Positions 34,225-45,527 of a DNA stretch of 64,000 nucleotides are shown one piece after another. The DNA is from Brachypodium distachyon (Eukaryota > Streptophyta > Magnoliopsida > Poales > Poaceae): NCBI RefSeq assembly GCF_000005505.3, contig NC_016131.3, positions 74,317,855-74,381,854 on the forward strand, written 5' to 3'. The translations under genes and the position numbers were made by a program. The notes beneath the pieces are model-generated. The model did no database searches and had not been told where the DNA came from. It saw only the letters and a program-made list of their open reading frames with translations. Position 1 is the first letter of the stretch; each line of letters opens with the position of its first letter.

Positions 34225-37200
34225 TCAGGTCTCTCGATGCCTCTTCCTCTTCACATCTAGCAGACCGTCCAGGTGGTCTGGAATGGGTTTCAGCAGAAGG
34301 TGATTAAGGTGCCCCAGTGCATTCTCAGAATCCACATCAGGAGGAGCAGCAGTAGAAGCAGAAGCGGTAGCAGAAAATGGCGAGCAGGAAATTTGTGACA
34401 GTTCAGGGAAGCTCCGCTCCATGAATTCTACCACATCTGCTGCCATCGTGTTCTCTTCTCGAGACATTTTCTTCATCTGCTCCTTCATTGATGTCAAGCT
34501 AGCGTTAACCATGGACATCTTGTCCCTCCACGTTCTCTCCATGCCATCAGTAAGGGACTTCATTTCTGCCATAAGGGACTTCATTTGCGCCATCATTCTG
34601 TCTCGCAATGCTGCAATTTGTTTCTTCGATTCAGCCCACATTTCTTCAATTGTTGCAAATTCGTTAGCCTTTCGTTTCTCTATTTCTGCCAAAGCTTCTT
34701 CCCAAATTTCAATGATCCTAGACTCACATTTTGCGTTGTGATCCTTGAGAATAGACACCGAACGCTCTTTTACTTCCTGTAGCCGCCGGTTCATTGAGAA
34801 AAGGAAAATTATGTGAGATGCCATCTGCATTCAGCTTTAAAGAAACCAGCCTTTTCAAAAATATGCATGCATCGTGGTCTTACTTTTAAATTATTTACCA
34901 TAAAATTATGTGTAACAGACACTACAATACTCAATTAGATGGACCACAACAGTGGACCGACGAAGACGACACAAATACACAACTATATATATATATATAT
35001 ATATATATCTTTTGCAGGATCTTATAAGGCTGGTGAGGCCAACGGAACTACCTACGGTTTTCGCAGTGATGTAATAATCCTACTCAGTACTCACCGTATT
35101 TATTACTATATTGCTTCAGGAGTAGCTAAGTTTATTTCCCTAAGCGTCTTTAGTCAGGTTTATATGGGTGATTTCTTATCGTCTTCCCAGGCAGTTCCAC
35201 CCGAAGGGAACACTTCTCTACGGTTACAAGGTTCTCATTTCAACGCCACACACACACGGCTTAACAGAGAACTACACGCAGAGGTTTCTCCTATAGGATC
35301 CCTAGCATAAGCACCCACCCGTATAAACATGCTAAAAAGACCGAGGGAAAAACAAAACTACTTCATTTCACAATATAGCTTACATACGGTTTTCCCTTTC
35401 GGGAACCCCCGAAGGGTTCACACAAAGATAAAAAAATTACCTTACTACCTTCCCAGTCTTATGTTACAAATGCCTTGATTATACAGGCTTTATTACAGTG
35501 GGAAGTGGTACTACTACTACTAGAAAGCAGATAGTTTTCTGGCTAACTGCCCTGAACTACTTGCTATTCTGAAGGCTTGTGTTGTGCTCGATGGTTGTGT
35601 GTCCTTCAATGCTGCAAAGAGCCTCCTTATATAGGCACCATGGCTGGCTCAAATAGTGCTCCCTTGCATTATTACCTCACCTTTCTCCATGTCCATGATG
35701 CATCTTCTTTATAGGTCTTTATAGGTCCTAGGCTTCTTTTATAGCCTTTGGATGCATGCATGCATGGTGATAAGGGGTCTTTTGGCCTGCCACTTCTCTT
35801 TGGTTGCATACGAACGTGGCTTCTTTCATCTTGGGAGTAGTCTTGTGTTTTAATGATAGTGTCTACGACACACTGCAGCCTTACTGTCTGCTTCCTTGAC
35901 TATTCTTCGTCTGCACACCATAAATCATAGGATCCCATGTATTTGTGATCTTGGATGCTGATGATGGGTCTTATATGCCTAATACATGCTAACGATGGCT
36001 CTTAAGATTTAATATTTTTCATTATTTTTGATTATTTATATTAATTTTTTATTAATATTTTTTTTTTGATCATATTCAAATCAAATGATATTCTATCAAC
36101 TATTCGGGCGAGGGTTGACTATATATATGAGCTTGTATTAATACGAGGAGATTAATCAATTGCATGATCAAGCAGAACAAAAACTATCGTTCCAATTGGT
36201 CGAGATGCCAACAATTCATAAAGTGACACTTCTATAGAAGCACACCCGAAGAAAGAGGCCGAACCTGTATGCGGCAGCATCCGTCCCGCAGATTTCCGGG
36301 CGCATAGAGGTTGATGATAACGTCGCGGCAAAATTCTGCTCCACACTGAGGGCACTGGAAAAAAGGGAAAAAAATATACGTATGACGATTGTATGAATAA
36401 TACATGAGCTTAGCAATTTCAATGCATATACAATATATACACCATCGATTTGATTTTTTAATGAAGAAGTAACATGTAAGATATACAAAGAACCATGCAT
36501 GGTACCTCTGCACTGTGGGGGCCGGATCTATGCAGCCACGTCTCTAGGCATGATCTGCCGTACACCTGTCCGCAAGGAATACAACTGCGTGCAAAAGATA
36601 GGAGATAATTAATTGCACAAAAATTCGCACAGTTCCCATAGTTCAAGCACAACCCATGCATTGATTGCTTTTTTTCTGTGAAAAAACGTGAAAAACCCAT
36701 GCATATACAGATCCGGTATGAAAAGCAAACACGCTACTACTGTCTCAAGTCTCATCTCCGACATAAAATTTATACTTTTCTTTATTCATGATGCATTTTT
36801 TCTCTATATACTTATATATACTCGTCGTATCCACGTATGGCTATTTTTAGAATATGCCGTATTCCCATATCTCCATATTGCTCGTATCCGAGTCGGACAA
36901 CTTCGGTAAATAACTCAACTAGATACTCATTCTAAAATTGTAGCAATGCTTAGATTATATATGCTTATGGTGCAGATAATCTACAACCTAGATAAATGGT
37001 TGGTGAACTGTAAAAGAAGAAGAAGAAGAAGGAATTACATTTACTAGTCAGTTTAGCATCTGTATGAGCCTCACAAAATGATTGCCTGTCTCGTATATAT
37101 ACTACTCCAGTATATTTGTTCTGGCGAGCAGATTCAGGCCAGACCAGATATGTATTCTGATGACCATCTGGCTACGATACGGAGACGATACTAACAAGCT

Positions 37201-37425
37201 AATCGATCAGGAATCTAATACACACACATATATAGACGACAGATGCTTCGCGTATAGAAGAACACAAACACTAGACAGACGCGAGACGAGCCGTCTTGTT
37301 CACCAGATACGGTGGTCGCTGTTGCAGGTCCAAGGATCCATACAGATGGGGCAGGAGGGTGGCGGCGGCGGCGTGGTCAGCTGGATGTCGTACTCGAAAC
37401 CTCCGGCCGCCGCTGGCTCCCCCAT
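34225..37425 (-). CDS. R4: RING-like/coiled-coil protein with altered zinc ligand
   Basis: Exons 37425-37304, 36584-36506 (79 nt), 36354-36265 (90 nt) and 34776-34225 give 280 residues with no frame break. The N-terminus is MGEPAAAGGFEYDIQLTT with a P5 run, then CPICMDPWTCNSDHRI, CCIPCGQVYGRSCLETWL and CPQCGAEF. The histidine of the CGH motif, a zinc ligand, is Q here, so ubiquitin ligase activity may be reduced or lost. The long last exon is a coiled coil of about 110 residues (EVKERSVSILKDHN ... MSMVNASLTSMKEQMKKM), then a serine/alanine-rich linker and a basic end, DVKRKRHRET, likely a nuclear signal. Intron 3 holds a 1.1-kb insertion absent from R3. It may be a functional non-ligase or a dying gene. 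Confidence 0.7.
34984..36110 (-). mobile_element. Insertion in R4 intron 3, possibly an endogenous pararetrovirus fragment
   Basis: R3 intron 3 reads continuously where R4 has this extra 1.1 kb, so it is an insertion. It is bounded by a (TA)12-like run at 34984-35007 and a TATATATAT stretch at 36119-36128. On the minus strand it holds a TATA motif, CCTATATAAGGAGG (about 35622-35636), and a long leader-like stretch with AATAAAG. Insertion into TA repeats and this promoter style recall endogenous rice-tungro-like Caulimoviridae. No reverse transcriptase, movement or coat protein frame is present, so it is a non-coding remnant at most. A different LTR retroelement fragment is the main alternative. 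Confidence 0.4.
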
Positions 37426-38177
37426 CTTCGCGAACGCCGGCCGGAAACCCTAGGCGCAAAAATCGGAGGGATGTCTTGTGGGGGTGCTGACCGGGTGGGG
37501 TGAAATGGAAAGAAACTGAAATCTATCGACAGCGGCAGCAGGAAATTGGGCAGGAAGAATGTCTTGGCATCTAGATTTCCGTGCGGGTACGAGGAAGGCC
37601 CAAAGGCTCCGTTAGGTCCACACGCGAGGGCCCAGTACGGCCCATTATCCGTTATGTCTTGGCAAAAGATCACCAAAAGGGGATCCCTGGATCCACTGTT
37701 CAAATATTCAGCAACATTCATTTGATAATGTATCTGCCATGCCATGGAATTTCAAATCCAAATCAAAATATGATCCATCCACTCATATTTTGCAAAGGAT
37801 TATTCCTTCCTTTTGTGAGGATGCAAATGAGTGAATTGGCAACTATGTATGCAAGGGACATACAACTAGCGCGCATGATACCCGTACGGTGCAGAGAATA
37901 AATGGAAAGCGGACATCAGTTATGTTTAGTTTAAAATTGGGCCGTCCTGGAGTGTGGCAAAAAATGCAAGTCCATTCCCGATCGAGCGAGCCCAAGCCCA
38001 AGCCAGTGACGCCGCGGCCCGCGAGGGAGCACGCCAGTCACAGATGGGTCGCTCGTTGGGCCAGTAACAGCCGGCGAGTCGCACGGCTTCACACTGCTCG
38101 GAATGAATCAACATGCATACATACATGTGTGTGTGTGTGTGTTTTTCACATGTTCAATTGGGAGACACATACTAAAT

Positions 38178-40717
38178 GCTCTCTGCATGCCGTCAGTAAG
38201 GGACTCCATTTCTGCTATCTTGTCTCGCACCTCTTCAGATTGTTCCTTCAAAACAGCCCTTAGTTTCTCATAACCTGCCAAAGATTCTGCCTTGTAATTC
38301 TTTATACAAAGAATCATGCATGGTACCTTTGCAGTGTCGGGGCCGGACCTATGCAGCCACGTCTCTAGGCACGATCTGCCGCACACATGTCCGCAAGGAA
38401 TGCAACTGTGTGCATAAACACAACCCATGCATAAAGAAAACACAACCCATCCATATACAGATCTTATATGAAAAGCAAACACACTACTCTGTCTCAATTC
38501 CTAACTCCCACATAAAAACTCATACCAGCCTTTATTCATGCTGTATATTTCTCGCTAAATACTTACATACTCGACGTAGCCACAAATGGCTGTTTTCAGA
38601 AAATGACGTATTCGCAATCCCATATCCCCGTGTCCGTAGCGCCAAGTCATGCAACTTAGGTAATAACTCAACTAGATACTCATGGCAGGTCAGCAGAGAG
38701 GAGGGGGGGACGGCGAGGTGGAGGTACCCGGGGAAGAGAGGAGGGGTGACGGAAGGCGAGGGAGAAGCTACTGCAGAACGGGATGGCAGGTCAGCAGCAG
38801 TAGCACGGGCTTGGCAGTGTCCGCGGATCAACGGCAGTCGCATCATACTAAGTGATTAGATCCTGATTTCTTATAAAGAAATCAAAATTGGTCACCTAAA
38901 GAACTGATGAAAAATTTGAAATCGATCTCCCTCGATGTGGTCAGTTGATGGCCTAAAGAAATCAAATTTGTTTACAGTTGAGTGGTCCTTGTACTAGGTT
39001 AAGAAATATCACATGCAGATCCTGATGTTGTCATATGCGCGTGCAGCAGTTTAGTCAGAATCTGGTATTGTCAAGCTATTGTTCTATGTTCTATTTTCTT
39101 TGTTCTATGTTCAGGATATATTGTTCAGAAATTGTCTATATCAGCACTACTCTGTTCTTCATGTTGTTCTAGCAATAAAACCTGTTTTCTAGTCTCTTCA
39201 GGTTCTTTATCAAGATATGACGTATCTCTGCAAGCTCCGTCTGTTTATGTGATATCAGCAACAAAGAGTTTTAACATTAGTATATATGCATATGCTAACT
39301 AAGGCTGAACCGTGCATGTGATATGCTCTTGTACTAGTCCTGAACTGTACCAAGTTACTAACCGTGTTAATTTCTTGCTCCAGCTCCAATGTATAGTTTT
39401 GATATTTGACAGCATGAATATATCTATAGTTTCATTACAAGATGGTGGGACGTGTGCGTTCTTGGTATCGTGACACAAGATAAAGAACTCAGGCATCGAG
39501 AGAGGGCCTTGATCTGAGAATTAGGTAAACCATGGTAAAGAAACAAACTAGAATGGGTGCTAGAAACAGAGCTTGAGGCTGTAAACAGTAAGCTACAGCT
39601 TCAGGACAAACTATAAATAATTTTTATTGGGTAATTATACTGAATGCCATGCATTATCTTTGTGTTGTCAGCTAAAACTGCATTTATGGTGAGATACGTT
39701 TTGTCTGAAATATAACTTACAGTGTAAGATAACGAAGATAAATAAGAAAAATCTGGGCTGTGCAAATTTATTTGTCTATGCAGTATACTAAGGCCATGTA
39801 ATTTTTGAGTTTCTTGTGAATTTCTAGCTTTTTGCTTTGTCTTGCTTGAGAAATACTAGACTGTGTAATAAATTTTGGCTGAAATGGATCCCATGAATCG
39901 GCCAGGAGGAGGGGATGTTCTTTTCCATTGTCTAAAAATAGTGCAGTATACTAGGCCAAACTGCACAATTCTCTTTGCCAAAATAAGCCGAACAATCAAG
40001 TTACAGAAATGTCTGGTACAATGATGGAGAAGAGGGGTTTTGGGCGATACGAAGTCTTGCACAGAACATAAATTTTCCGGTTCTCTGAACCACTCCAAAT
40101 CTTTTTTCAATGATAGATGAAAATTCCAAGCCACTTTTCCTGAAGTAAACATCTGAATCAACATTAAATTAATACTCCCTCCGTCCTATATTAAATGGCT
40201 CAAATTTGTCCAAATATGGATGTATCTATGCTTAAAAAACGTCTAGATACATGTAATAGAAAATCACTTAATATGGAACGGAGGGAGTAATAGGCGAGTA
40301 TCAGCAGTTTCTGTTATACTGATTCAACGAGTTACTTAGGAATAGAACCGCTGTGAGCTCTCTAGTACGCACTAAATGTTTGTTAAGGGCAATACAAAAT
40401 TAATCTTGCAATTTCTAAACGACCTAATTTAGGTGTTTCACATAAAGAAAGCATGATTAGTAGTTCATGTGGGTGCCTATATCTTCCTGGAGATAAGTTG
40501 TGTCGGTGCACTGGTCCGCCATGAACATACTTCTTTGGCACTATGGTAAGATATCTGCATTTCAACCAGCCCAAAGATTGAAAGATATGCATCTCCCTCA
40601 CCAGATACGGTGGCCGCCGCCACCGCAGGCCCAGGGCTCCATACAGATGGGGCAGGAGGGCGGCGGAGGCGGCGTGGTCAATAGGACGTCGTACCCTCCG
40701 GCCGCTGGCTCCTCCAT
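38178..40717 (-). pseudogene. R5: RING gene with a lost RING exon
   Basis: Exon 1 (40717-40602) gives MEEPAAGGYDVLLTT, a P5 run and CPICMEPWACGGGGHRI; exon 2 (38405-38327, 79 nt) gives CCIPCGHVCGRSCLETWL. The exon carrying the last two zinc cysteines (CPQC) is missing. About 25 bp after the exon 2 donor the sequence passes into coiled-coil code (AGYEKLRAVLKEQSEEV ... MESLTDGMQRAF), homologous to the last exon of R3 and R4, which stops near 38178. A deletion fused intron 2 to the final exon. Intron 1 is enlarged to 2.2 kb and contains a MITE. No functional RING can be made. Confidence 0.7.
40175..40287. repeat. Stowaway MITE (113 bp)
   Basis: Well-preserved terminal inverted repeats, CTCCCTCCGTCCTATATTAA and its complement, with TA at 40173-40174 and 40288-40289. 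It lies in intron 1 of R5. Confidence 0.85.
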
Positions 40718-43243
40718 CTTCGCGATCGCCGGAACCCTAGCCCCTCAAATCGGTGGGATTTCTAGGGCGTGGGTGGTGGGGGGAATAGAATGGAACCGAA
40801 ATTTGTTATAGGTACAGCGGCAGCAGCGAAGGAAACGGGGAAGAAGGGTTTTGGCGCCTCGGTTCCCGTGCGGATACGAGGAAGGCCCAAAGCTAAATTA
40901 TTTCCCCCACGCGAGGGCCCAACGGCCCATTCAATTCCAAACCTGTTTCAAAAGTGAACTGTTTTTTTTCCCTTATGGATCAGAAAAGTTTCTAATTCGG
41001 CCACAGACTGATGAAGCTGGCCGCTGAAGTCACAAGCTGGAGGCTACCACAACCAGGGTCCTCACGCTCTACCACTGAATCTTTCATCCAGTGAAGTATG
41101 TAGCAATCCCTGCCTTCTTCAATCATTTTTTGTTTCGCTTCTTCCGTTCATAGCAGACAAACAAGTACTAGAACTGGGCTTCAAAGTTGTATAATTGCGC
41201 TCAGTTCGTGCAAACTATTGTTGTTTGGAGCTTCATCCCATGGCTAAATTCATCGATTCATGGTGAGTTTCATTAGTCTGTACTTATGTGTATTTGTGTT
41301 TTGTTATGCAATGGAGTACTTTCTAGATTATGAAAACAGTGTGTTGCCCTTGAATCCATGGCCATTTACAGATTGTAGCAATTGAGCACTGTGTAACAAT
41401 CATTTTGAGAGTAATTGCATACGTGATAGAAAGTAACTAATTAAATGTTTAGATGTAATTAAGCATGCAATTCCTCTTAGAGGTTCCTTGGTTTTTTAAT
41501 TTCTACTACAGTGCTACAGCTCAATCTGCTTCCAGGTGAGATAGGGGAGGTGCCTATTGCTGCTCTTCACCTTCGATTATGATCGACGGGCACAAACCAC
41601 ACGCTACCAGGTTAGTCCCCTATCTCCTGTGCCTCATGTGTCTTCATACTCCTCACAATATTCTGGATTCTCTGTTGGATCTGAACTGTCTCTAGTGCTT
41701 GATGTAAATTCTAGGCTAAGAGTTACTCTATGATTCTGTTGGATGTTCAGTGTATGACAATTACTTTATGAGTTAAGTAGATTTAGTTTTAATGTTACGA
41801 GTTACTTTCCTAATTTTTTTAGATGTAATTGTAAATGTTAAAAGTTACATCTACTTATATAGATGCCCTTAACTTTGGTATCATCAGCCGGGGTTTTGTT
41901 TGGAACAAGAGATTTCTAATGTTTAATTTTGTTTTTTCATTTTGAATAACAGAGTGAGAGGGCCTTTTGTTTAGAATCAACCTCTATTTTTGGATGTGCA
42001 ATGATTATTTGAAGACAAACAAGAGAAGATATGCAATAGTAAGTACGGATGGCATGGGATCTAATTGGAGTTGCTGTGCGATACGGTTTTGAAACCTGAG
42101 TTGTTACTTTTATTTTGGATCTAAGCTTCTACTTTTGTTGGACCTGAAGTGGTTCGTGTAAATCTACGTGCTTAGCTATACTTAGTTGTAATTCCTGGGA
42201 TTTTAGGGAGACAGTGATTTGATTTTCTAATCATTGTTGGATTTAAATTTGATAGTTGTAATTCCTGGGATTATAGTGAGACGGTGATTTGATTTTTTTA
42301 ATCATTGTTGTTTGTAACAATGGATTATATAAGGATGTTAGAAACCAGGGGAACCTAACCACATCCCACAAATTTACATAAGTTTGTATATCCTTGAGAA
42401 TTTTTATGTTGTAATAATGGCAGCAGCTTGTAAAGGGAGCAACGCACGGGGCTTGGCGACCTATGGCGGACGAAGAAATCACTAATGTGTACTACTCGGA
42501 GAAATCAGGTGCTTGCAGAGAGACCATTTCAGTTGCTGCTTGCGAGCATACATGCAGAAAGACCATTTCAGTTGCTAGCGCCTCGGAGAAACCAAGCGCC
42601 TACAAAATCTGGACAAGGACATTCAAATTTTACGCCTCCTAAAACCGGACGGCGGGAGTAATGCGTATGAGCTAAGGTGCGGGAGAAACGCACAGGCCTG
42701 GAGACCTACAACGGACGAAGAAATCACTAATGTGTACTGATCGGTAGTAGTACAAGCTAAAGTGCAGCCGCACGGACGCATCAAGTCGTTTTGGGAAATG
42801 CGAAACGGCTACAGGCTTTTTGGGTTGTCGGAGAGCACCGGCTAAGACCCGCACTCCCTAGCCATCCCCTAAAAACAAACACATTGTTCGAGTTTAATCT
42901 AAAAAAATAGAGCTCGATTTCCTCTAACAAAATTCAAAATTAAATATTTTAAGTTTGCCATTCACTACTACACCTAGTTCTGCAAAAGATGACCAAATCA
43001 GGAAGGGGAGCATATCAGGTGCGCTAGTGTACTAATATCCCTGGATCCACCGTTTCAAAAGACATAAAAATGACTTGAAGAAATCCAGCAACATTCATTG
43101 GATAATGTATCTGACATACAATGGAGTTTCAAACCCAAATCAAAATATGATCCTTGTCTTGAGAAATTTAAAAGGCAAATATGACTGCGAATACATAGTA
43201 CGACTAGTTACTGTTTATCCTATTGCCAAATAAATAATTTCTA
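40718..43243. other. Intergenic between R5 and R6
   Basis: No gene seen. It contains a 70-bp-period direct repeat (42183-42240 and 42253-42310, AGTTGTAATTCCTGGGATT) and a second direct repeat, GGACGAAGAAATCACTAATG, near 42470 and 42712. A block at about 43038-43155 matches 37678-37775, the 3' flank of R5, and marks the end of the duplicated unit. Confidence 0.55.
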
Positions 43244-45527
43244 CTAGAACCGTCTTCTCTTGGCGGCAACATCATCAAAAGGACCAGACCCTTGTCCACG
43301 AATGTTTGAGAACTGATCATCACGGTGTTGCCTTGATCTTCCCGAAGTTGTTGCATCACGGACGGTTGGAGCAGGAGTGAAACTAGATCTTCCCCGGTTC
43401 GTCATGCCATTGACGATGGGAGCAAGAGTACTCGGACCAGGTTCCCTCAAAGTTGTTGAATTGCTGGTGCTAGCACCCGGAGTAGGAGTCAGACTAGATC
43501 TTCCCCAAATTGTGCCATTGTTGGCGGTGAGTGTAGGAGCAAGGACAGATCTTCCCCAAATTGGGGCAGCATTGCTGGTGGGAGCAGCAGCAGGAGTAGT
43601 GAGACCAAATTGCCCCAAAGTTCTTGAACCATTGGCGTTGGGAGCAGGAGCATGACTAAGAAGACCAGATATCATCCCCCAAGTTGTTGCATTATTGGCG
43701 TTGGGAGCAGGAGCAGAACCAAGATCAGATCTCCAAATTGTTGCATCGCCATAGGAAGGAGCAGGCGTGAGAGTGAGTCCAGGTATGTCAAGCAGTGACA
43801 GATGGGAAGGCCAATACCGCTCCATGAATTCCAGCAGATCCTTGGGCGTCCCTTCCCCTCCTTCAGCCATCCTCTTCACCCGCTCCTTCACTAACGTCAG
43901 GTAAGTGCTAGCGAGTGCATTTTGTTCACTTGACTTCCTCACCACGTCGGCACATTGTTCCCTCAAGCGGGCATTCACTTCTTCCTGCTTAGCCCGTAGG
44001 CTCTCCGATCTCTCTAGTCTTGTGTCTGAAGTCACATTATCGGAAAGTGCAGAGAGAGCAAACCTCGTCGTATATTCGAGTAGTCGTTTCTTCGATAGTT
44101 CTTTCCTTGCAAGCATAGACTCGTAGTGCTCTTTTACTTCCTGCATTGGCATGATCAAGAAAAGAGTTTGCTTGTGAGATGTAGTGAAGGACATAATTCA
44201 AACGAAAAACTGTTGGAAAATAAACCAAATCAAAGAGAGAGAGATCGAGAGAGAGAGAGAGAGAATTAATTAACCTGTAAAGGACAACAACCATCCCACA
44301 AATTTCTTGCCGCGTAGAGGTTGGTGATTTGCTGGATTTCAAATTGTCGAGTACACAGTGGGCACTGGCATGAAGATGGTGGATATATGTTTTGCGTAAG
44401 TAAGTTTAGTTTGTGAAGAACAAAGTTCTGTTAACATAAATAAAGTATAAGTACCTTAGCACTCGTGTTATTACTAGCATGATGCATCCACATCAGTAGG
44501 CACGATCTGCCATACACATGTCCACAAGGAATACAGCTGCATACATGCGTACAACAGATACGAGATATATGATCAATGCGTACAACAGATACGAGATATA
44601 TGATCAATGTGTATAAAATTCTCATAGAACACCTTTGCACTTCCATACTTCCATACATGTATACATACTAGTTTGTACCAAATAAAGAATAAAATTAAGG
44701 TCGTTGAAAAAAGCCTAGCTAGTTGTCTGAGATGTACATGATCAATGATTGATGGGATGGAATAGGGAAGCGAACGTTCGCTCCCTGGTCTTTCGTCACG
44801 ACGGCTAAAGTTGCCATCTGCACAGAACTAAAGTTGCTAACCCTACAGAACTAAAGTTGCCAACCCTACAGAACTAAAGTTGCCACCCCCACGAAATTAA
44901 ATGTTCGCTCCCTAGTTTTCTGGCGCGACTGAGTAAAGTTGCCACCCACACAGAACTAAAGTTGCCATCCTCACAGGCCAAAATTGCAATCCATACAGAA
45001 CTAAAGTTGCCACGCCACATAACTAAAGTGTCACCCCCCACAAGACACGTGGCGAGATCTCAGGCACAGTCTTCTCAATCGGATGGCCAGCAGATCGTTC
45101 GCTCCGAGATACTAAAGAGCGAACGTTCGGTCAATATAAATTCCAATGATTAATCGATAATGAATTGGCATTGTTAGATCCCATGCCCATAAGGCAATAA
45201 GGCACACAAAGGGCCTCCTGGGCTTATTTAATTCACAAAAATGTGTTAGCAAAGGCTATTGTTCATTTCGTCAAACAAATTCAACATCTATCAAGAATTT
45301 TATGTGAACATATCATAGATGCGAGCCATGTATATATGTTTTTAACTTGAGGCAAAATTTACAACATGTAAAGCATGGGGGGGGGGGGAAATAAAACAGA
45401 GTCAAGAGCGTCTCGCTCACCAGATGCGATGCTCGCCATCACAAGTCCAAGGTTCCAAGCAAATATGGCAAACGGGCGGCGGCGGTGGGGTCTCTATGCC
45501 TTCGCCCCCTTCAGCCACCGCATTCAT
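43244..45527 (-). CDS. R6: RING/coiled-coil protein with a repetitive C-terminal tail
   Basis: Exons 45527-45421, 44536-44455 (82 nt), 44364-44275 (90 nt) and 44140-43244 give 391 residues. The RING is CHICLEPWTCDGEHRI, CCIPCGHVYGRSCLLMWM, CPLCTRQF, with the H ligand kept. A coiled coil (ERSESLRAKQEEVNARLREQ, near residues 140-200) is followed by DLLEFMERYWPSHL, shared with R3 and R4. About 150 residues of imperfect repeats of roughly 20 residues come next (APAPNAN-x-TTWG; NNGTIWGRSSLTPTPG type), ending in a basic VAAKRRRF. A 5' intron (about 45601-45671) probably precedes the coding start; a longer N-terminus from an upstream in-frame extension cannot be excluded. This is the most complete cluster member besides R2; E3 ligase function is inferred. 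Confidence 0.72.
44770..45130. repeat. Tandem array bounded by 12-bp palindromes
   Basis: A perfect palindrome, GCGAACGTTCGC, stands at 44770-44781 and a near copy, GCGAACGTTCGG, at 45119-45130. Between them a unit of about 23 bp centred on AACTAAAGTTGCCA occurs seven times with two further degenerate copies, mostly from 44805 to 45040. Half-copies of the end motif (TTCGCTCC) lie inside. It looks like a small unclassified foldback or Mutator-related element, upstream of R6 exon 2 within its first intron. Confidence 0.6.

Noticed and set aside
44805..45040. Possible CRISPR-like array
   Set aside because: This is a plant nuclear genome. The units are imperfect with no unique spacers of constant length, so it is a simple tandem repeat in a probable transposon.
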